Notes: generated by a model from the sequence alone, not told the origin. Shown: positions 32,961 to 41,523, counted from the stretch's first letter. The stretch: 44,977 nucleotides of DNA from CAVPDE01 sp964580575 (GCA_964580575.1 CAZOLJ010000036.1:1-44977); one strand, 5' to 3'. Numbers and translations are program-made.

Positions 32961-34247
32961 TCATTCCCGGCTGATGCCCGCAAGATCCTCCGGGCGCAGC
33001 CGATAGCGAATCACATTGCCCTCGTGCAGGCCGCGAAACTGGTTTCCTATATAATTGACCACCTCCTCGCGGTCCGCTTCGGGAATTTCTGCCTCGGCGG
33101 CCATGGCCATGAGGAGTTCGGGCCGGAACGCCTTCCATTCGAGAACGCTGCGGCGCACGGCCTTGCGAACGAAATCGCGATAGACCAGCGCCGCCTTCTC
33201 CGGGGTTTCGATCTCCGCACGCAACGTCCTGTAGTTCTCTGCCGAAGTCATGTAGGCGTCGATATAGACCTCCCGCAACAGGGAAACATTGTTGAGTTCA
33301 TAAATCCCGATCAGGCCGTCAATATAGGCGTTGTCGTCCATGGTGAGATACGACATAGGCGCGAGATCAGCCTTCAGCAAAGGAATGTTGGAGGCGATGC
33401 GCGAAGTTCTCTTGTTGATATCGTCGAAAGCCTGCAGATAAGGGATATGAACGAGGAGAAAGAACGATTGTTCAAACGGATCATTAATGGTCGCTGCTTT
33501 TTCGATCAGTATATCGAATTCTTCCTCGATCGCGAACTGGTCGCCAAGCGGCCTGAAGCTTGAATGGGTAATACCAACGGGCATGCGCCGAAGCCGGCCG
33601 GCCATAGCGGGATCGGCCAGAAGGCCGTCTGCGAGCAACGCGTGGATGTTGCACAGGTCCGGCCGGCTGATCGTGATCGCGGCAAGATGTTCCACGACGT
33701 ACTGAATCGCTTCCTTGTGGTTAAGGATCATCAGCGTTTCCTTTCGATCCTTTCCGGAGGCCTCCTGCCCGAATCGGATAAGGCGTTCGGTTTCAAGAAG
33801 GTTGTACGTGTTCCCTTCCATGCGCGAGGATGCCCAGGAGAGATCGATCAGGAGCCGTTCAAGAATGCGGCGCGCATAAGTTCCCGCCGGTAATGGTGAG
33901 GCGGTAGGCGTGCCAGCTTCACGCAGGCACTGTCGATCGGCATCGGGGAGGTAGAATGTCTTGTTCGGAATATAGCGGTCCAGGAATTCCTTCTTGTAGT
34001 TCGCAGGTCTGCGGCGGTTGTAAGGCGTCAGCAAATGGGCACGAACCACCGCAGCGCCCGCGAGGCTGTAGCCCGTGGCCCGACCTTTCCCTGAAACTTC
34101 CAGTTTGCCTTCTTCAACGAGCCGCTTCAGAACACGCCAAACGGTTGTTTCGCTCGCATCGGGGGCGGCCTGGCGCCGGATATCCTCCCTGCGAGCACCG
34201 GGATGGGCCGCTATGTAATCAAGGATAGCCTGGTCAGAAAATGCCAT
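32961..34247 (-). CDS. Fic family protein with N-terminal winged helix
   Basis: From the ATG at 34247 it is 428 residues. The first about 75 form a winged-helix DNA-binding domain (AILDYIAAHPGARREDIRR, TVWRVLKRLVEEGKLEV, then a wing). SSRMEGN matches the inhibitory (S/T)xxxE(G/N) motif placed before the Fic core. The Fic loop reads HIPYLQAFDDINKRTSR, a variant of HxFxxxNGR with His, Asn and Arg kept, and D-D before INK. Fic enzymes transfer AMP or other nucleotides to proteins. A start at TTG 34262 is also open. The gene sits behind a consensus promoter and several copies of TGAAACGAT, one at its start codon, so autoregulation through the winged helix is likely. Confidence 0.87.
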   Translation of the reverse strand: MAFSDQAILDYIAAHPGARREDIRRQAAPDASETTVWRVLKRLVEEGKLEVSGKGRATGYSLAGAAVVRAHLLTPYNRRRPANYKKEFLDRYIPNKTFYLPDADRQCLREAGTPTASPLPAGTYARRILERLLIDLSWASSRMEGNTYNLLETERLIRFGQEASGKDRKETLMILNHKEAIQYVVEHLAAITISRPDLCNIHALLADGLLADPAMAGRLRRMPVGITHSSFRPLGDQFAIEEEFDILIEKAATINDPFEQSFFLLVHIPYLQAFDDINKRTSRIASNIPLLKADLAPMSYLTMDDNAYIDGLIGIYELNNVSLLREVYIDAYMTSAENYRTLRAEIETPEKAALVYRDFVRKAVRRSVLEWKAFRPELLMAMAAEAEIPEADREEVVNYIGNQFRGLHEGNVIRYRLRPEDLAGISRE

Positions 34248-34457
34248 GAAACGATTTACCAAGACTGTGAAACGAATATGTCATTATAATATAGACACTT
34301 TTCCTGCTTGTCAATAAATCGTTTCATGATTATTGAAACGATAATCAGCATGGGCTGGCTGCAACGAAAGCTGCACGCCATGAAACGGTTAACCATTTGA
34401 AATAAAGTAGTTATTAGCCTTTTTGACTCTATCGTTTCATCAAGAATGAAATGATAG
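34247..34457 (-). promoter_or_regulatory. Fic promoter with repeated TGAAACGAT operators
   Basis: On the minus strand TTGACA (34314-34309) and TATTAT (34291-34286) are exactly 17 bases apart. TGAAACGAT-type sites surround it. There is a perfect inverted repeat ATCGTTTCA-7-TGAAACGAT (34318-34342) next to the -35 box. A second runs CTATCGTTTCAT-5-ATGAAATGATAG (34429-34457) with one mismatch. Single sites are at 34381-34389, 34268-34276 and 34247-34255, the last overlapping the start codon. The density points to cooperative binding by one regulator. Confidence 0.75.
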
Positions 34458-34488
34458 GCATGCCAAGGAGCACGATTATTGCCGATTT

Positions 34489-36120
34489 TCATACTCCATC
34501 GGGTGAGCTGCTTAATCGCTTCTCAGTGTGTAGGAATGGCACAAAAGGAATAAGAGCCATGCCTGGGATCGAGGCCAGGAAGCTGATCCCGAAGAAATAG
34601 CCGTAGCCCAGCCGTTCCGCCAGAAACCCGCCTGCCACTCCAGCAACCACTCCACTCAGGTTCATGAGCCCTGTGCCGATGGCGAAGTGGGCTGCCTTGA
34701 AATCAGAAAGGCAGGTCCGCATGAGGAAGGTGACGAGAACAGAGGTGCCGAGACCGCCCGCAAACTGGTCAAAGGCATGGACCAGGGCTACGAAGAAAAG
34801 GTTCTCTGACCCTATGGGGGTGATCTGCTGAGCGCCCGTGTTCAGCGCAAGATGCGACCCGAGATAAAGAGCAAGGGCCATGTAAACCAGGTTCGTCAGA
34901 TTTTGCGCCAGAAGAAAAGGCCAGATCGTTCTTCCGAGAGAATACTTCGAGATCATCCATCCCCCTGCCATGGCGCCGAGAATAGAGAAGGGTAGCCCCA
35001 CCCCTCCGGAAATCCAGCCGTAATGCACCTTGATCCCCAGATCCACCATGAAAGGAGAGACCATGGAAGAGAGCATGGATTCCCCGGTTCGCATGAGGAT
35101 GATGAAAGCGAGAACAACCGCCATTTTTTCCCGGTCCATGTAAGTCATGAAAGCCCGGGCATAGAAGGAGTCTCCGTCTCCCAGCAGCAATCCCTTGATC
35201 TTCTCCCTGAAGGAGGCCAAGAGCATCAAGGCAAGCAGAAGCCCGATGCCGATCCAGCCTGAAAAACGGATTCTCACGAGGAGAGGGACTCCTGTCGCGG
35301 CTTTCTGAATCGCTTCGCGGAAGGTGAAGAGAACGATGATCAGGAGAACCACGGCCCCCAGGGTGATCAGGATTTTCCTCTCAAGAAATAACTCGAAGAG
35401 CTCCCGGAAGGGCTTTTTCTCTTTCTCGACTCTAGGAAGGAAAGTGAAATGATAGAGGGTGAGCAAGAAAAGAAGCACGGCAGAGGCGAGATAACTTGCA
35501 AACCAGCCCAGCGTCGCGCCCATGGTGACGACGACGCCCGTACCGGTCATCATGGCGATCCGGTAGGCCATGACCCTGTAGCCCACGAACTTCGCCTGTC
35601 CGGCTTCATCCAGGGCTTCCATGTAATAGCCGTCAATGGCCATGTCATGGGTCGCGGCGATGAAAGACCCGATGAACAGCAGAACGGCAATGATCTTTAT
35701 TCCCGACGGCGCAGAGGTGAGGAAGGCGACGCCCATCGCCATGATTCCAAGGAGGAATTGGAGACACAGCATCCAGCGCCGCTTGGTGGCATACTCGTCG
35801 ATCTGCGGTCCCCAGAGGAACTTGATGACCCACGGAATGCCGAATAGAGAGGTCAGGCCGATCGCCTCGAGGCTCACCTTCATGTCGCGAAAGAAAACAG
35901 AGGAAACAATTCGAATGATGGTGTAAGGAAAACCTTCAGCGAAATAGGTGGTGAAGGCCCACACATGAGGAGACTGAAGGAGAGTTTTTGCCCCGGCTTT
36001 CAAGGAATATTCGCTCCGATGCCCTACATACCTTCTACCCCCCGGAGATTCAATAGATAAATTAGGCGGGGAACCGCTTTTGCGCGTTGATTTGGAGTCA
36101 GGGTTCTGATAGGCATACAA
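34489..36120 (-). CDS. AmpG-like MFS permease
   Basis: An MFS-type membrane protein of up to 543 residues with about 12-14 predicted spans. It has the AmpG/acetyl-CoA-transporter-like pattern: YFAEGFPYTII at the first span, IPWVIKFLWGPQIDEY, and ATHDMAIDGYYMEAL with GYRVMAYRIA. E. coli AmpG imports anhydro-muropeptides; an orthologous role here is inferred, supported by nagZ and an AmgK-like kinase in the window. The open frame begins at a TTG at 36120; a later TTG at 36003 with GGAG upstream would give about 504 residues and a family-like N-terminus. The 3' end abuts the Fic operator region. Confidence 0.8.
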   Translation of the reverse strand: MYAYQNPDSKSTRKSGSPPNLSIESPGGRRYVGHRSEYSLKAGAKTLLQSPHVWAFTTYFAEGFPYTIIRIVSSVFFRDMKVSLEAIGLTSLFGIPWVIKFLWGPQIDEYATKRRWMLCLQFLLGIMAMGVAFLTSAPSGIKIIAVLLFIGSFIAATHDMAIDGYYMEALDEAGQAKFVGYRVMAYRIAMMTGTGVVVTMGATLGWFASYLASAVLLFLLTLYHFTFLPRVEKEKKPFRELFELFLERKILITLGAVVLLIIVLFTFREAIQKAATGVPLLVRIRFSGWIGIGLLLALMLLASFREKIKGLLLGDGDSFYARAFMTYMDREKMAVVLAFIILMRTGESMLSSMVSPFMVDLGIKVHYGWISGGVGLPFSILGAMAGGWMISKYSLGRTIWPFLLAQNLTNLVYMALALYLGSHLALNTGAQQITPIGSENLFFVALVHAFDQFAGGLGTSVLVTFLMRTCLSDFKAAHFAIGTGLMNLSGVVAGVAGGFLAERLGYGYFFGISFLASIPGMALIPFVPFLHTEKRLSSSPDGV

Positions 36121-36187
36121 AGCTTGAACGCTGTGTTTTCGGAGTTAATTTCAGCCTTGAGATATATCTGAGGAGGTTCTGGCCCTA

Positions 36188-37105
36188 GTGCTTTTTTTCA
36201 GAAACAGAGATTCGAAGATTGGTCGCAATGACCCATGCCCTTGCGGCAGCGGCTTGAAGTACAAGAAATGCTGCATGGGAAAGGAGTCCTTGGGATCAGT
36301 CCCTCTGAAGGAGAAGTACTACCGCGAATACAGGATCAGACTCAAAGAAAAAGCGGACATCGAGGCGATCAAATCAGCGGGTCGAATTGCCCTTGCCAGC
36401 CTGGATCTCGTTGAAGAGAAGTTAAAACCCGGCATGGCCACGGATGAGATCAACACGCTTGTCCATGAATTCACGGTGCGAAACGGATCTGTCCCGGCTC
36501 CCCTGAATTACCGCGGATTCCCGAAGAGCGTGTGCGTCTCCGTAAACGAGGAAATATGTCACGGCATACCGGGAAAGAGGATCATTCAAGAGGGGGACAT
36601 AGTGAACGTGGACGTAACCCCTATTTTAAAGGGATACTATGCCGATGCGAGTAAGACCTTTTTTGCCGGCCCACCCGGTCCTGAAGCCCGAAAAATAGTG
36701 GAGGTAGCCAGACAAAGCCTCAAACAAGGAATGGCCATGGTGAAACCGGGCAACCGAGTCGGGGACATCGGCTGGGCGGTTCAAACCTATGCAGAAGCCC
36801 AGGGGTGTTCAGTCGTCCGTGAATTCGTAGGTCATGGGGTAGGCTTCGACTTTCACGAGCCTCCCCAGATCCCGCACTTCGGCCAGAAGGGAAAGGGAAC
36901 GATCCTGGTCCCGGGCATGGTCTTCACCATCGAGCCCATGATCAATCTGGGCAAGAAGGATCTTCACCTTCTCGCCGACAACTGGACCGCTGTGACAAAC
37001 GACCGCTCCCTGTCGGCTCAGTTCGAACAGACGATCCTGGTCACAGATGAGGGGTTTGAAAGCCTGACTCCTTTCGATCTGGATCGGCCGCTTCTTGCCG
37101 AATGA
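36188..37105 (+). CDS. map: Type I methionine aminopeptidase with N-terminal SEC-C finger
   Basis: Removes initiator methionine. The 305-residue protein begins with a SEC-C zinc motif (KIGRNDPCPCGSGLKYKKCC, residues about 9-28), followed by the pita-bread domain. The five metal ligands are visible in order: VNVDVTPILKGYYADASK (two Asp), FVGHGVG (His), FTIEPM (Glu) and FEQTILV (Glu). SVNEEICHGIPG holds the substrate His. The start is GTG at 36188, with GAGGAGG upstream. MetAP1 with a SEC-C finger is known and may bind the ribosome. queG follows after 25 bases. Confidence 0.95.
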   Translation: MLFFRNRDSKIGRNDPCPCGSGLKYKKCCMGKESLGSVPLKEKYYREYRIRLKEKADIEAIKSAGRIALASLDLVEEKLKPGMATDEINTLVHEFTVRNGSVPAPLNYRGFPKSVCVSVNEEICHGIPGKRIIQEGDIVNVDVTPILKGYYADASKTFFAGPPGPEARKIVEVARQSLKQGMAMVKPGNRVGDIGWAVQTYAEAQGCSVVREFVGHGVGFDFHEPPQIPHFGQKGKGTILVPGMVFTIEPMINLGKKDLHLLADNWTAVTNDRSLSAQFEQTILVTDEGFESLTPFDLDRPLLAE

Positions 37106-37130
37106 AGGACCTCCTTGCTGACAGGCCGAA

Positions 37131-38093
37131 GTGCACGTGAAGCAAACCAAGATCATCTCTCAGTTCACTGAGCAAACCAAAACCCTGGGCTTCATCGCCA
37201 TCGGTTTTTCCCAGCCGCACCGGCCTGCCCATTTCGATTCCTTCCTCAGCCGGCTCGCGGACCGAAAACACGGCGACATGACCTGGCTTGAAAGGAATCT
37301 GGAGGTCCGAGAGGACCCCTCCAAACTGCTTGAAGGCTGTCAGACGATCATCTCCCTTGCCTACCCTTACCCAAACGCTCGACATGAAACGGAGGACGGT
37401 TACTCGGTTGCCAGATATGCCGATCCATCACGGGAGGACTACCATTTTCGGTTAAAGATGCTGGGAGAGGCTCTTTCAAGAGCGATTCAAAAGGACTACC
37501 CTCAAAGCCGTGCGAAGGTCTGCGTTGATTCTTCACCAATCCTGGAGAAAAGCATCGCATGGCAAGGCGGGCTGGGGTTCATAGGAAAGAACACCCTGCT
37601 CGTGATTCCAGGCTATGGCTCCTACTTCTTTCTTGTCGAAATCCTGACGACCGCACCACTGCAATGCCCTGTTATCGAACCTGTGCCCGATTCCTGTGGC
37701 GCCTGCACGGCCTGCATGGAAGCCTGCCCCACAGGCGCTCTTGAAAAGCCTTTTCACCTGAACGCGTCAAAGTGTCTTGCCTATCTGACCGTTGAGCACA
37801 AAGGCGGCATCAGTCCGGCTTTGGGTCCTGAAATGAAAAAATGTTTCTTGGGCTGCGACAGATGCCAGGAGGCGTGTCCTTTCAACAAAGGCGCTCTAAC
37901 GACCAACGTGTCCATGCCATCGGCAGATGAGATTCTCTGCATGGGAGAAGAGGACTTCAAGAACAGATTTGGCAGGACCTCCCTGGCAAGGCCCGGCATG
38001 GAAAAAATAAAATCCAATCTCCGAGCAGCCCGAAGTGAGGCTCCACCCGCAGAGCGGGTGGCATCAGGAAGCCCCCTCAAAGGGGGCACTTGA
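37131..38093 (+). CDS. queG: Epoxyqueuosine reductase QueG
   Basis: Reduces epoxyqueuosine to queuosine in tRNA using cobalamin and two [4Fe-4S] clusters. The 320-residue protein has HGDMTWLERN and EDPSKLLEGCQTIISLAYPY at the N-terminus, then the VDSSPILEKSIAWQGGLGFIGKN core. Two ferredoxin-type sets follow: CGACTACMEACPTGAL and CFLGCDRCQEACPFN. The last about 20 residues (SEAPPAERVASGSPLKGGT) do not look like the family. They are encoded by two strong hairpins, so a repeat has replaced the natural C-terminus. The start is GTG at 37131 or the nearby GTG at 37137. Confidence 0.94.
   Translation: MHVKQTKIISQFTEQTKTLGFIAIGFSQPHRPAHFDSFLSRLADRKHGDMTWLERNLEVREDPSKLLEGCQTIISLAYPYPNARHETEDGYSVARYADPSREDYHFRLKMLGEALSRAIQKDYPQSRAKVCVDSSPILEKSIAWQGGLGFIGKNTLLVIPGYGSYFFLVEILTTAPLQCPVIEPVPDSCGACTACMEACPTGALEKPFHLNASKCLAYLTVEHKGGISPALGPEMKKCFLGCDRCQEACPFNKGALTTNVSMPSADEILCMGEEDFKNRFGRTSLARPGMEKIKSNLRAARSEAPPAERVASGSPLKGGT
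38043..38087. repeat. Two hairpins forming the 3' end of queG
   Basis: CCACCCGC-AGA-GCGGGTGG (38043-38061) and GCCCCCT-CAA-AGGGGGC (38071-38087) are perfect stems inside the queG reading frame, ending just before its stop. They could serve as a terminator or belong to a dispersed GC-rich repeat; related GC-rich sequence continues to about 38190. Confidence 0.7.
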
Positions 38094-38189
38094 TTGCGCA
38101 GCTTGCGAAAACTTCAACAACACTTCCTCCTCCTCGATGGGGCAGGTAAGGTGGGGGTGGCCCCCCTCCCACCGGGGGAGGGGAATTCC

Positions 38190-38765
38190 TTAAGGGGCGG
38201 CAGCTTTGAGGCCCAGGGTGAAAGCTTCCTGCAGGGTTTCAGGGTTTTCCTGAACGGCATTCCTTTTCTCCAGACTCCTGAAAAAAATTCCCCCTTCGTA
38301 ACTCATATCCAAAGCGTCAAAGAAGTATTTCGCCGTCAGAATAGCGCCTTCGAAGAGGTTCTTGCCTCTGGTTGCTCCAACCGTAATCAGGTAGCCCCTG
38401 CCCCGGTTGCGCAGCTGCCGCTCTTCCGGAGTTTTCTCTAAGAGCCGCCTTGACCAGTGCGCCTGGGCCCGATCGATCAGGGCCTTTGCCTGGGCGGTCA
38501 CTCCGTAGAAAAAGATCGGAGAAGCGAGAAAGATGACCTCGGCCCAGTCCAGGAGAGGGTAAACCTGCCGCATATCATCCTTGACCACGCACTCTCCGGT
38601 TTTGTCGCACCCACCGCACTCGATGCAACCGCACAGGTTCAGGTCCCGGACGTACACTTTCTTCACTTCAGCGCCCGCGGACTGCGCACCCTCCAGCACC
38701 TTGTCGAGGAGTTGATCCGTGTTCCCTCCTTTGCGCGGACTGCCGTAAATGCCTAGGACCTTCAT
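38190..38765 (-). CDS. Iron-sulfur flavoprotein (NADPH-dependent FMN reductase family)
   Basis: A 191-residue flavodoxin-fold protein. The FMN phosphate loop is GIYGSPRKGGNTDQLL at the N-terminus. CGCIECGGCDKTGEC at about residues 45-59 is a cysteine set like that binding a [4Fe-4S] cluster in Methanosarcina-type iron-sulfur flavoproteins. ASPIFFYGVTAQAKALIDRAQ is the standard second FMN loop. It probably transfers electrons to small acceptors; the partner is unknown. The convergent queG and its repeat lie downstream. Confidence 0.88.
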   Translation of the reverse strand: MKVLGIYGSPRKGGNTDQLLDKVLEGAQSAGAEVKKVYVRDLNLCGCIECGGCDKTGECVVKDDMRQVYPLLDWAEVIFLASPIFFYGVTAQAKALIDRAQAHWSRRLLEKTPEERQLRNRGRGYLITVGATRGKNLFEGAILTAKYFFDALDMSYEGGIFFRSLEKRNAVQENPETLQEAFTLGLKAAAP

Positions 38766-38837
38766 GCGTTCCCCTCCCTGGGTTTCCTATGATCGCTGAC
38801 CTGACTCAGCTTTTGTATAGAAGCCCCGAGGCGGATG

Positions 38838-39779
38838 TCAAGGATCAAATGTCCGGTCGGAGGCTGTGCGAAAACTTGTCTCCCCTTGCGGGAGGGGATA
38901 AGGGGGAGGGAATTCCAAGGGGGATGGGGAAATTTTGCTGGGCAGATGTCGGTTGATGAAGCCCTCTAGGGTGCGCGGAAAATCCGAATCGAGGCTTGAA
39001 CTGCTGTGATCCGCGCCTGTAGCCACAAAAGTCTCGGCCTTCCCTGACGGAAAGCTGTCGCGCAACCTCCATGCGTGATGGAGAGGAAAATTCTGATCCT
39101 TCTCCCCATGAATGATCAGCACCGGACAATCGATTGCGGCTGCAAGACGGATCGGGCTTACCTTTTCCAGTCCCCATTTCCAGAAGATCTCCATCCACAG
39201 AACCACCATGGGAGCAAAGAAAACACCGAAGACCCAGTTGTAACTGCGATAGAGGCAGAGCAGCGCTTCCCTGGTTCTCGCGTAGCATCCTTCAAGGAAC
39301 AAGAGTTTCACCTTCCCGGGATTTCTGGAAGCGGCGATGACGGCAGCAGCTGCCCCGATAGAATGTCCATAAAGGAGCACAGGTTCTTTAACCCAACGGA
39401 GAACCGCTTCGATGTCCTCGGCGAATCTCGGCGCACACATGAAATGATGGGGGCTTGACTTTCCGTGATCTCTCGCGCTGTGCATGATCGTCGTAAACCC
39501 GAGGCGGCCAAAGATTCGGCCGCGGGGGACCATCCTGTCGCGGTTTCTTCCCCAACCATGAGCCAATACAACGATTCCCCTGGATTGGCCTTCGGGTGCA
39601 ACACGCCAAACTTCGAGCAGGCCTCCTTCTTCGGTTGGGATGGTCGTCTCTGTGATTCTTCCCCAATCCGGCTTGTCCTCCACGGGATTCCGCGGAAGCT
39701 GCAGGACGAGATACGTGAGCCCCAGAGTGACGAGGAGATAGAGAACGCACCCTCCCAAAATAAACGCGAGCAGAGTCAA
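38838..39779 (-). CDS. Membrane-anchored alpha/beta hydrolase
   Basis: A 313-residue hydrolase with one N-terminal hydrophobic span (MTLLAFILGGCVLYLLVTLGL) acting as an anchor or uncleaved signal. VVLAHGWGRNRDRM holds the oxyanion region, and the nucleophile serine is in LYGHSIGAAAAV. LIIHGEKDQNFP carries the acid and ATGADHSSS the His. The substrate is unknown. The C-terminal about 34 residues, rich in Pro and reading PPPYPLPQGE, come from a GC-rich repeat (38864-38930). It starts at TTG, overlapping the upstream amidohydrolase remnant stop as TTGA, so the two are coupled. Confidence 0.82.
   Translation of the reverse strand: MTLLAFILGGCVLYLLVTLGLTYLVLQLPRNPVEDKPDWGRITETTIPTEEGGLLEVWRVAPEGQSRGIVVLAHGWGRNRDRMVPRGRIFGRLGFTTIMHSARDHGKSSPHHFMCAPRFAEDIEAVLRWVKEPVLLYGHSIGAAAAVIAASRNPGKVKLLFLEGCYARTREALLCLYRSYNWVFGVFFAPMVVLWMEIFWKWGLEKVSPIRLAAAIDCPVLIIHGEKDQNFPLHHAWRLRDSFPSGKAETFVATGADHSSSSLDSDFPRTLEGFINRHLPSKISPSPLEFPPPYPLPQGETSFRTASDRTFDP
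38864..38930. repeat. GC-rich repeat at the 3' end of the hydrolase gene
   Basis: TGCGAAAACTT is followed by CTCCCCTTGCGGGAGGGG, a strong hairpin, and AAGGGGGAGGGAATTCC. The sequence after queG (about 38104-38190) shares GCGAAAACTT and GGGGAGGGGAATTCC in the same order, so the two are probably diverged copies of one element. Here the element is read through as protein. Confidence 0.65.
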
Positions 39780-40138
39780 CTTTCTCGCCTCCCCTCTGAA
39801 CCCAACGACGAAAGGGGGATGCCCTTGAAGTAGACTCTCTCAGGAGTGCCCAAAGTATCGAGGACTCTTTCGGGCTTCGTCCTCACGGCCAGGAAAGTAG
39901 CCGGGCTGCCGGCATCGGTGCCTACCGCCATGCGGACGCCGAAGTCCTTTGCCTGCCGGATCTGATCGAGCTGGTAATTCGAAAGGTCCAGGAGATCCCC
40001 TCTTGCGAGGTCTTTTGCCGTTGCACTTCGAATCTCAACGATGTGGCGGTCCTTTGTTTTCACAATCGCTTTTTTGCGGACAGGACCCGCCGTTGCGTCA
40101 AGAAGCCATCCTGCTAATATATAAGGGGAAAGCTGCAT
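39776..40138 (-). pseudogene. Amidohydrolase reduced by internal deletions
   Basis: From the ATG at 40138 this encodes 120 residues (144 from 40210). It has the first part of an imidazolonepropionase-like amidohydrolase (LSPYILAGWLLDATAGPV, then DLLDLSN). It jumps straight to a late segment (YQLDQIRQAKDFGVRMAVGTDAGS) and again to the C-terminal strand (ATFLAVRTKPERVLDTLGTP then VYFKGIPL). Intact relatives are about 380-400 residues. The HxH metal site and the middle His and Lys ligands are absent, so it cannot be an active metallo-hydrolase. Both joins keep the frame. It is translationally coupled to the alpha/beta hydrolase. Confidence 0.65.
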
Positions 40139-40227
40139 TTTTTTGTTGTACTTTTCCTCCTTTTCTATTATTTTTGGCCAGTCGAACGCAACTGAAACCT
40201 GAAACGTCATTCTACAGGATCGGCCCT

Positions 40228-40752
40228 ATGGAGCGCGTGCTACTTCTTAACATCACGTATGAGCCTCTTAAGGTCATTGACTGGAAGAAGGCCGTCACCC
40301 TGCTTTGTCTGGGCAAGGTGGAGGTTTTGGAAGAGTACAACCGTGAAATTCGTTCAGTGAGTTTTACACTCAAGCTTCCGTCTGTGGTCCGGCTGCTGCA
40401 AATGATCAAGAGGCCGAAGAGCCCGGTCCGGTTCTCGAGGCAGAATATCTATGCGAGGGACCGCTACCAGTGCCAGTACTGCGGGAGCAAGTACCCCAGT
40501 GAGGACCTCACTTACGACCACGTCATCCCCAAATCCCGGGGCGGCAGGACGCAGTGGGAGAACATCGTCACCTGTTGCGTGGAATGCAACAGGAAGAAGG
40601 GAGGACGCACCCCGCACGAAGCCTCCATGAGACTGGTTCGGGAACCGAGCCGGCCAAGCTGGGTTCCCGCGATCAGGATCACTATCGGATTCAAACAAAT
40701 CCCGGAGAATTGGCGCGACTATCTCTACTGGAACGTGGAGATCGTCGAGTAG
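40228..40752 (+). CDS. HNH endonuclease family protein
   Basis: From the ATG at 40228 it is 174 residues. The N-terminal half (VLLLNITYEPLKVIDWKKAVTLL) is a conserved domain found ahead of HNH motifs in small bacterial HNH proteins. The zinc-binding HNH core has CQYCGS, then YDHVIPKSRGG and ENIVTCCVECNRKKGGRTP. The catalytic His is in the YDHVIP segment. Such stand-alone HNH proteins are widespread and mostly uncharacterised. No restriction partner is seen. An inverted repeat begins in its stop codon. Confidence 0.9.
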   Translation: MERVLLLNITYEPLKVIDWKKAVTLLCLGKVEVLEEYNREIRSVSFTLKLPSVVRLLQMIKRPKSPVRFSRQNIYARDRYQCQYCGSKYPSEDLTYDHVIPKSRGGRTQWENIVTCCVECNRKKGGRTPHEASMRLVREPSRPSWVPAIRITIGFKQIPENWRDYLYWNVEIVE

Positions 40753-40778
40753 CGAAGCCGCTCCTGCAGCGGCTTCGC
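40752..40778. terminator. Bidirectional hairpin between convergent genes
   Basis: GCGAAGCCGCT and AGCGGCTTCGC form a perfect 11-base stem around CCTGC. It starts at the last base of the HNH stop codon and lies 15 bases before the end of the convergent hydrolase gene. There is no T run, so termination is inferred from position. Confidence 0.5.
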
Positions 40779-40792
40779 GCCTCACAAAACCC

Positions 40793-41353
40793 TCACTTGA
40801 CCAGCTTCAGCACTTCTTTGAAAGTGTCCGTGCCCGCCCTTCTCAGAAGCTCGTAGATGACCATCTCCGTCGATGTGATCGTAACACCGCTCCGGGACAT
40901 TCTCTCCAGGGCAATCCTGCGGTTTTCAGGCGAACGGGACGCGATGGCGTCCGACACCACGTGGACCTCGTATTCCGAAGCGGCATACAGGGCAGTCTGG
41001 GCCACACAGATGTGTGCTTCAATGCCGCACAAAATCAGGGTCCTTTTGTTCAGATCCTCGACGCTTTTCACAAAGCGCTCGCAGCCGAAACAATTGAAAT
41101 CCACCTTGGGAACAGGGGCAACCGATGCCAACTCCCCTTTGATCTCAGGGAGCGTGGGCCCCAGTTTTTCCTGCTCGGTCATGATCACGGGAAGTCCCAC
41201 GATCTTTGAAAAGCGGACCAGCTTCCTCACCTGGTCCGCAAGCGCCTCTTTTTCCGCCATCACCGGAAAGAGCCTTTCCTGCATGTCAATGATCACCAGC
41301 GCGGAGTCTTCCGCTACGATCAGGCTTGATGGCGCTTTATGCTTTTTGCTCAT
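40793..41353 (-). CDS. Isochorismatase-fold hydrolase (YcaC-like)
   Basis: From the ATG at 41353, preceded by GGAGG six bases upstream, this is a 186-residue cysteine hydrolase. The catalytic set is D in ALVIIDMQERLF, K in PVPKVDFNCF, and C in ILCGIEAHICVAQTA, with the cis-peptide IEAH just before. The family includes nicotinamidases, isochorismatases and YcaC-like enzymes; the GIEAHICV form is that of the YcaC-like branch. The substrate is unknown. A longer frame from 41437 lacks a ribosome-binding site. Confidence 0.88.
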   Translation of the reverse strand: MSKKHKAPSSLIVAEDSALVIIDMQERLFPVMAEKEALADQVRKLVRFSKIVGLPVIMTEQEKLGPTLPEIKGELASVAPVPKVDFNCFGCERFVKSVEDLNKRTLILCGIEAHICVAQTALYAASEYEVHVVSDAIASRSPENRRIALERMSRSGVTITSTEMVIYELLRRAGTDTFKEVLKLVK

Positions 41354-41461
41354 CACCGTCCTCCGTGATTCAAAGGTGCGTGCATTATACCCATTCCTGA
41401 GAAAAAGTGAAGCCCCACGGGCAGGAGCCTGTGGCACCTCTCATGCGGCGCAACTCAACAA

Positions 41462-41497
41462 AACATATTGACACATACAAATATGTTAATAAATTAA
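41462..41497 (+). promoter_or_regulatory. Operator/promoter of the ArsR-DsrE pair
   Basis: AACATAT (41462-41468) and ATATGTT (41481-41487) form a 12-base-spaced inverted repeat that contains a TTGACA (41468-41473). A second small palindrome, TTAATAAATTAA, lies at 41486-41497. An ArsR-type repressor binding here would block the promoter; the -10 box is not clear. Confidence 0.55.
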
Positions 41498-41523
41498 TAT
41501 GATATTTTTAGAGAGGACACGAG

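Noticed and set aside
34256..34492. A 78-codon open frame upstream of the Fic gene
   Set aside because: It runs through the operator region, and its resemblance to the Fic N-terminus (VNRFMA) comes from the shared operator sequence, not from homology.
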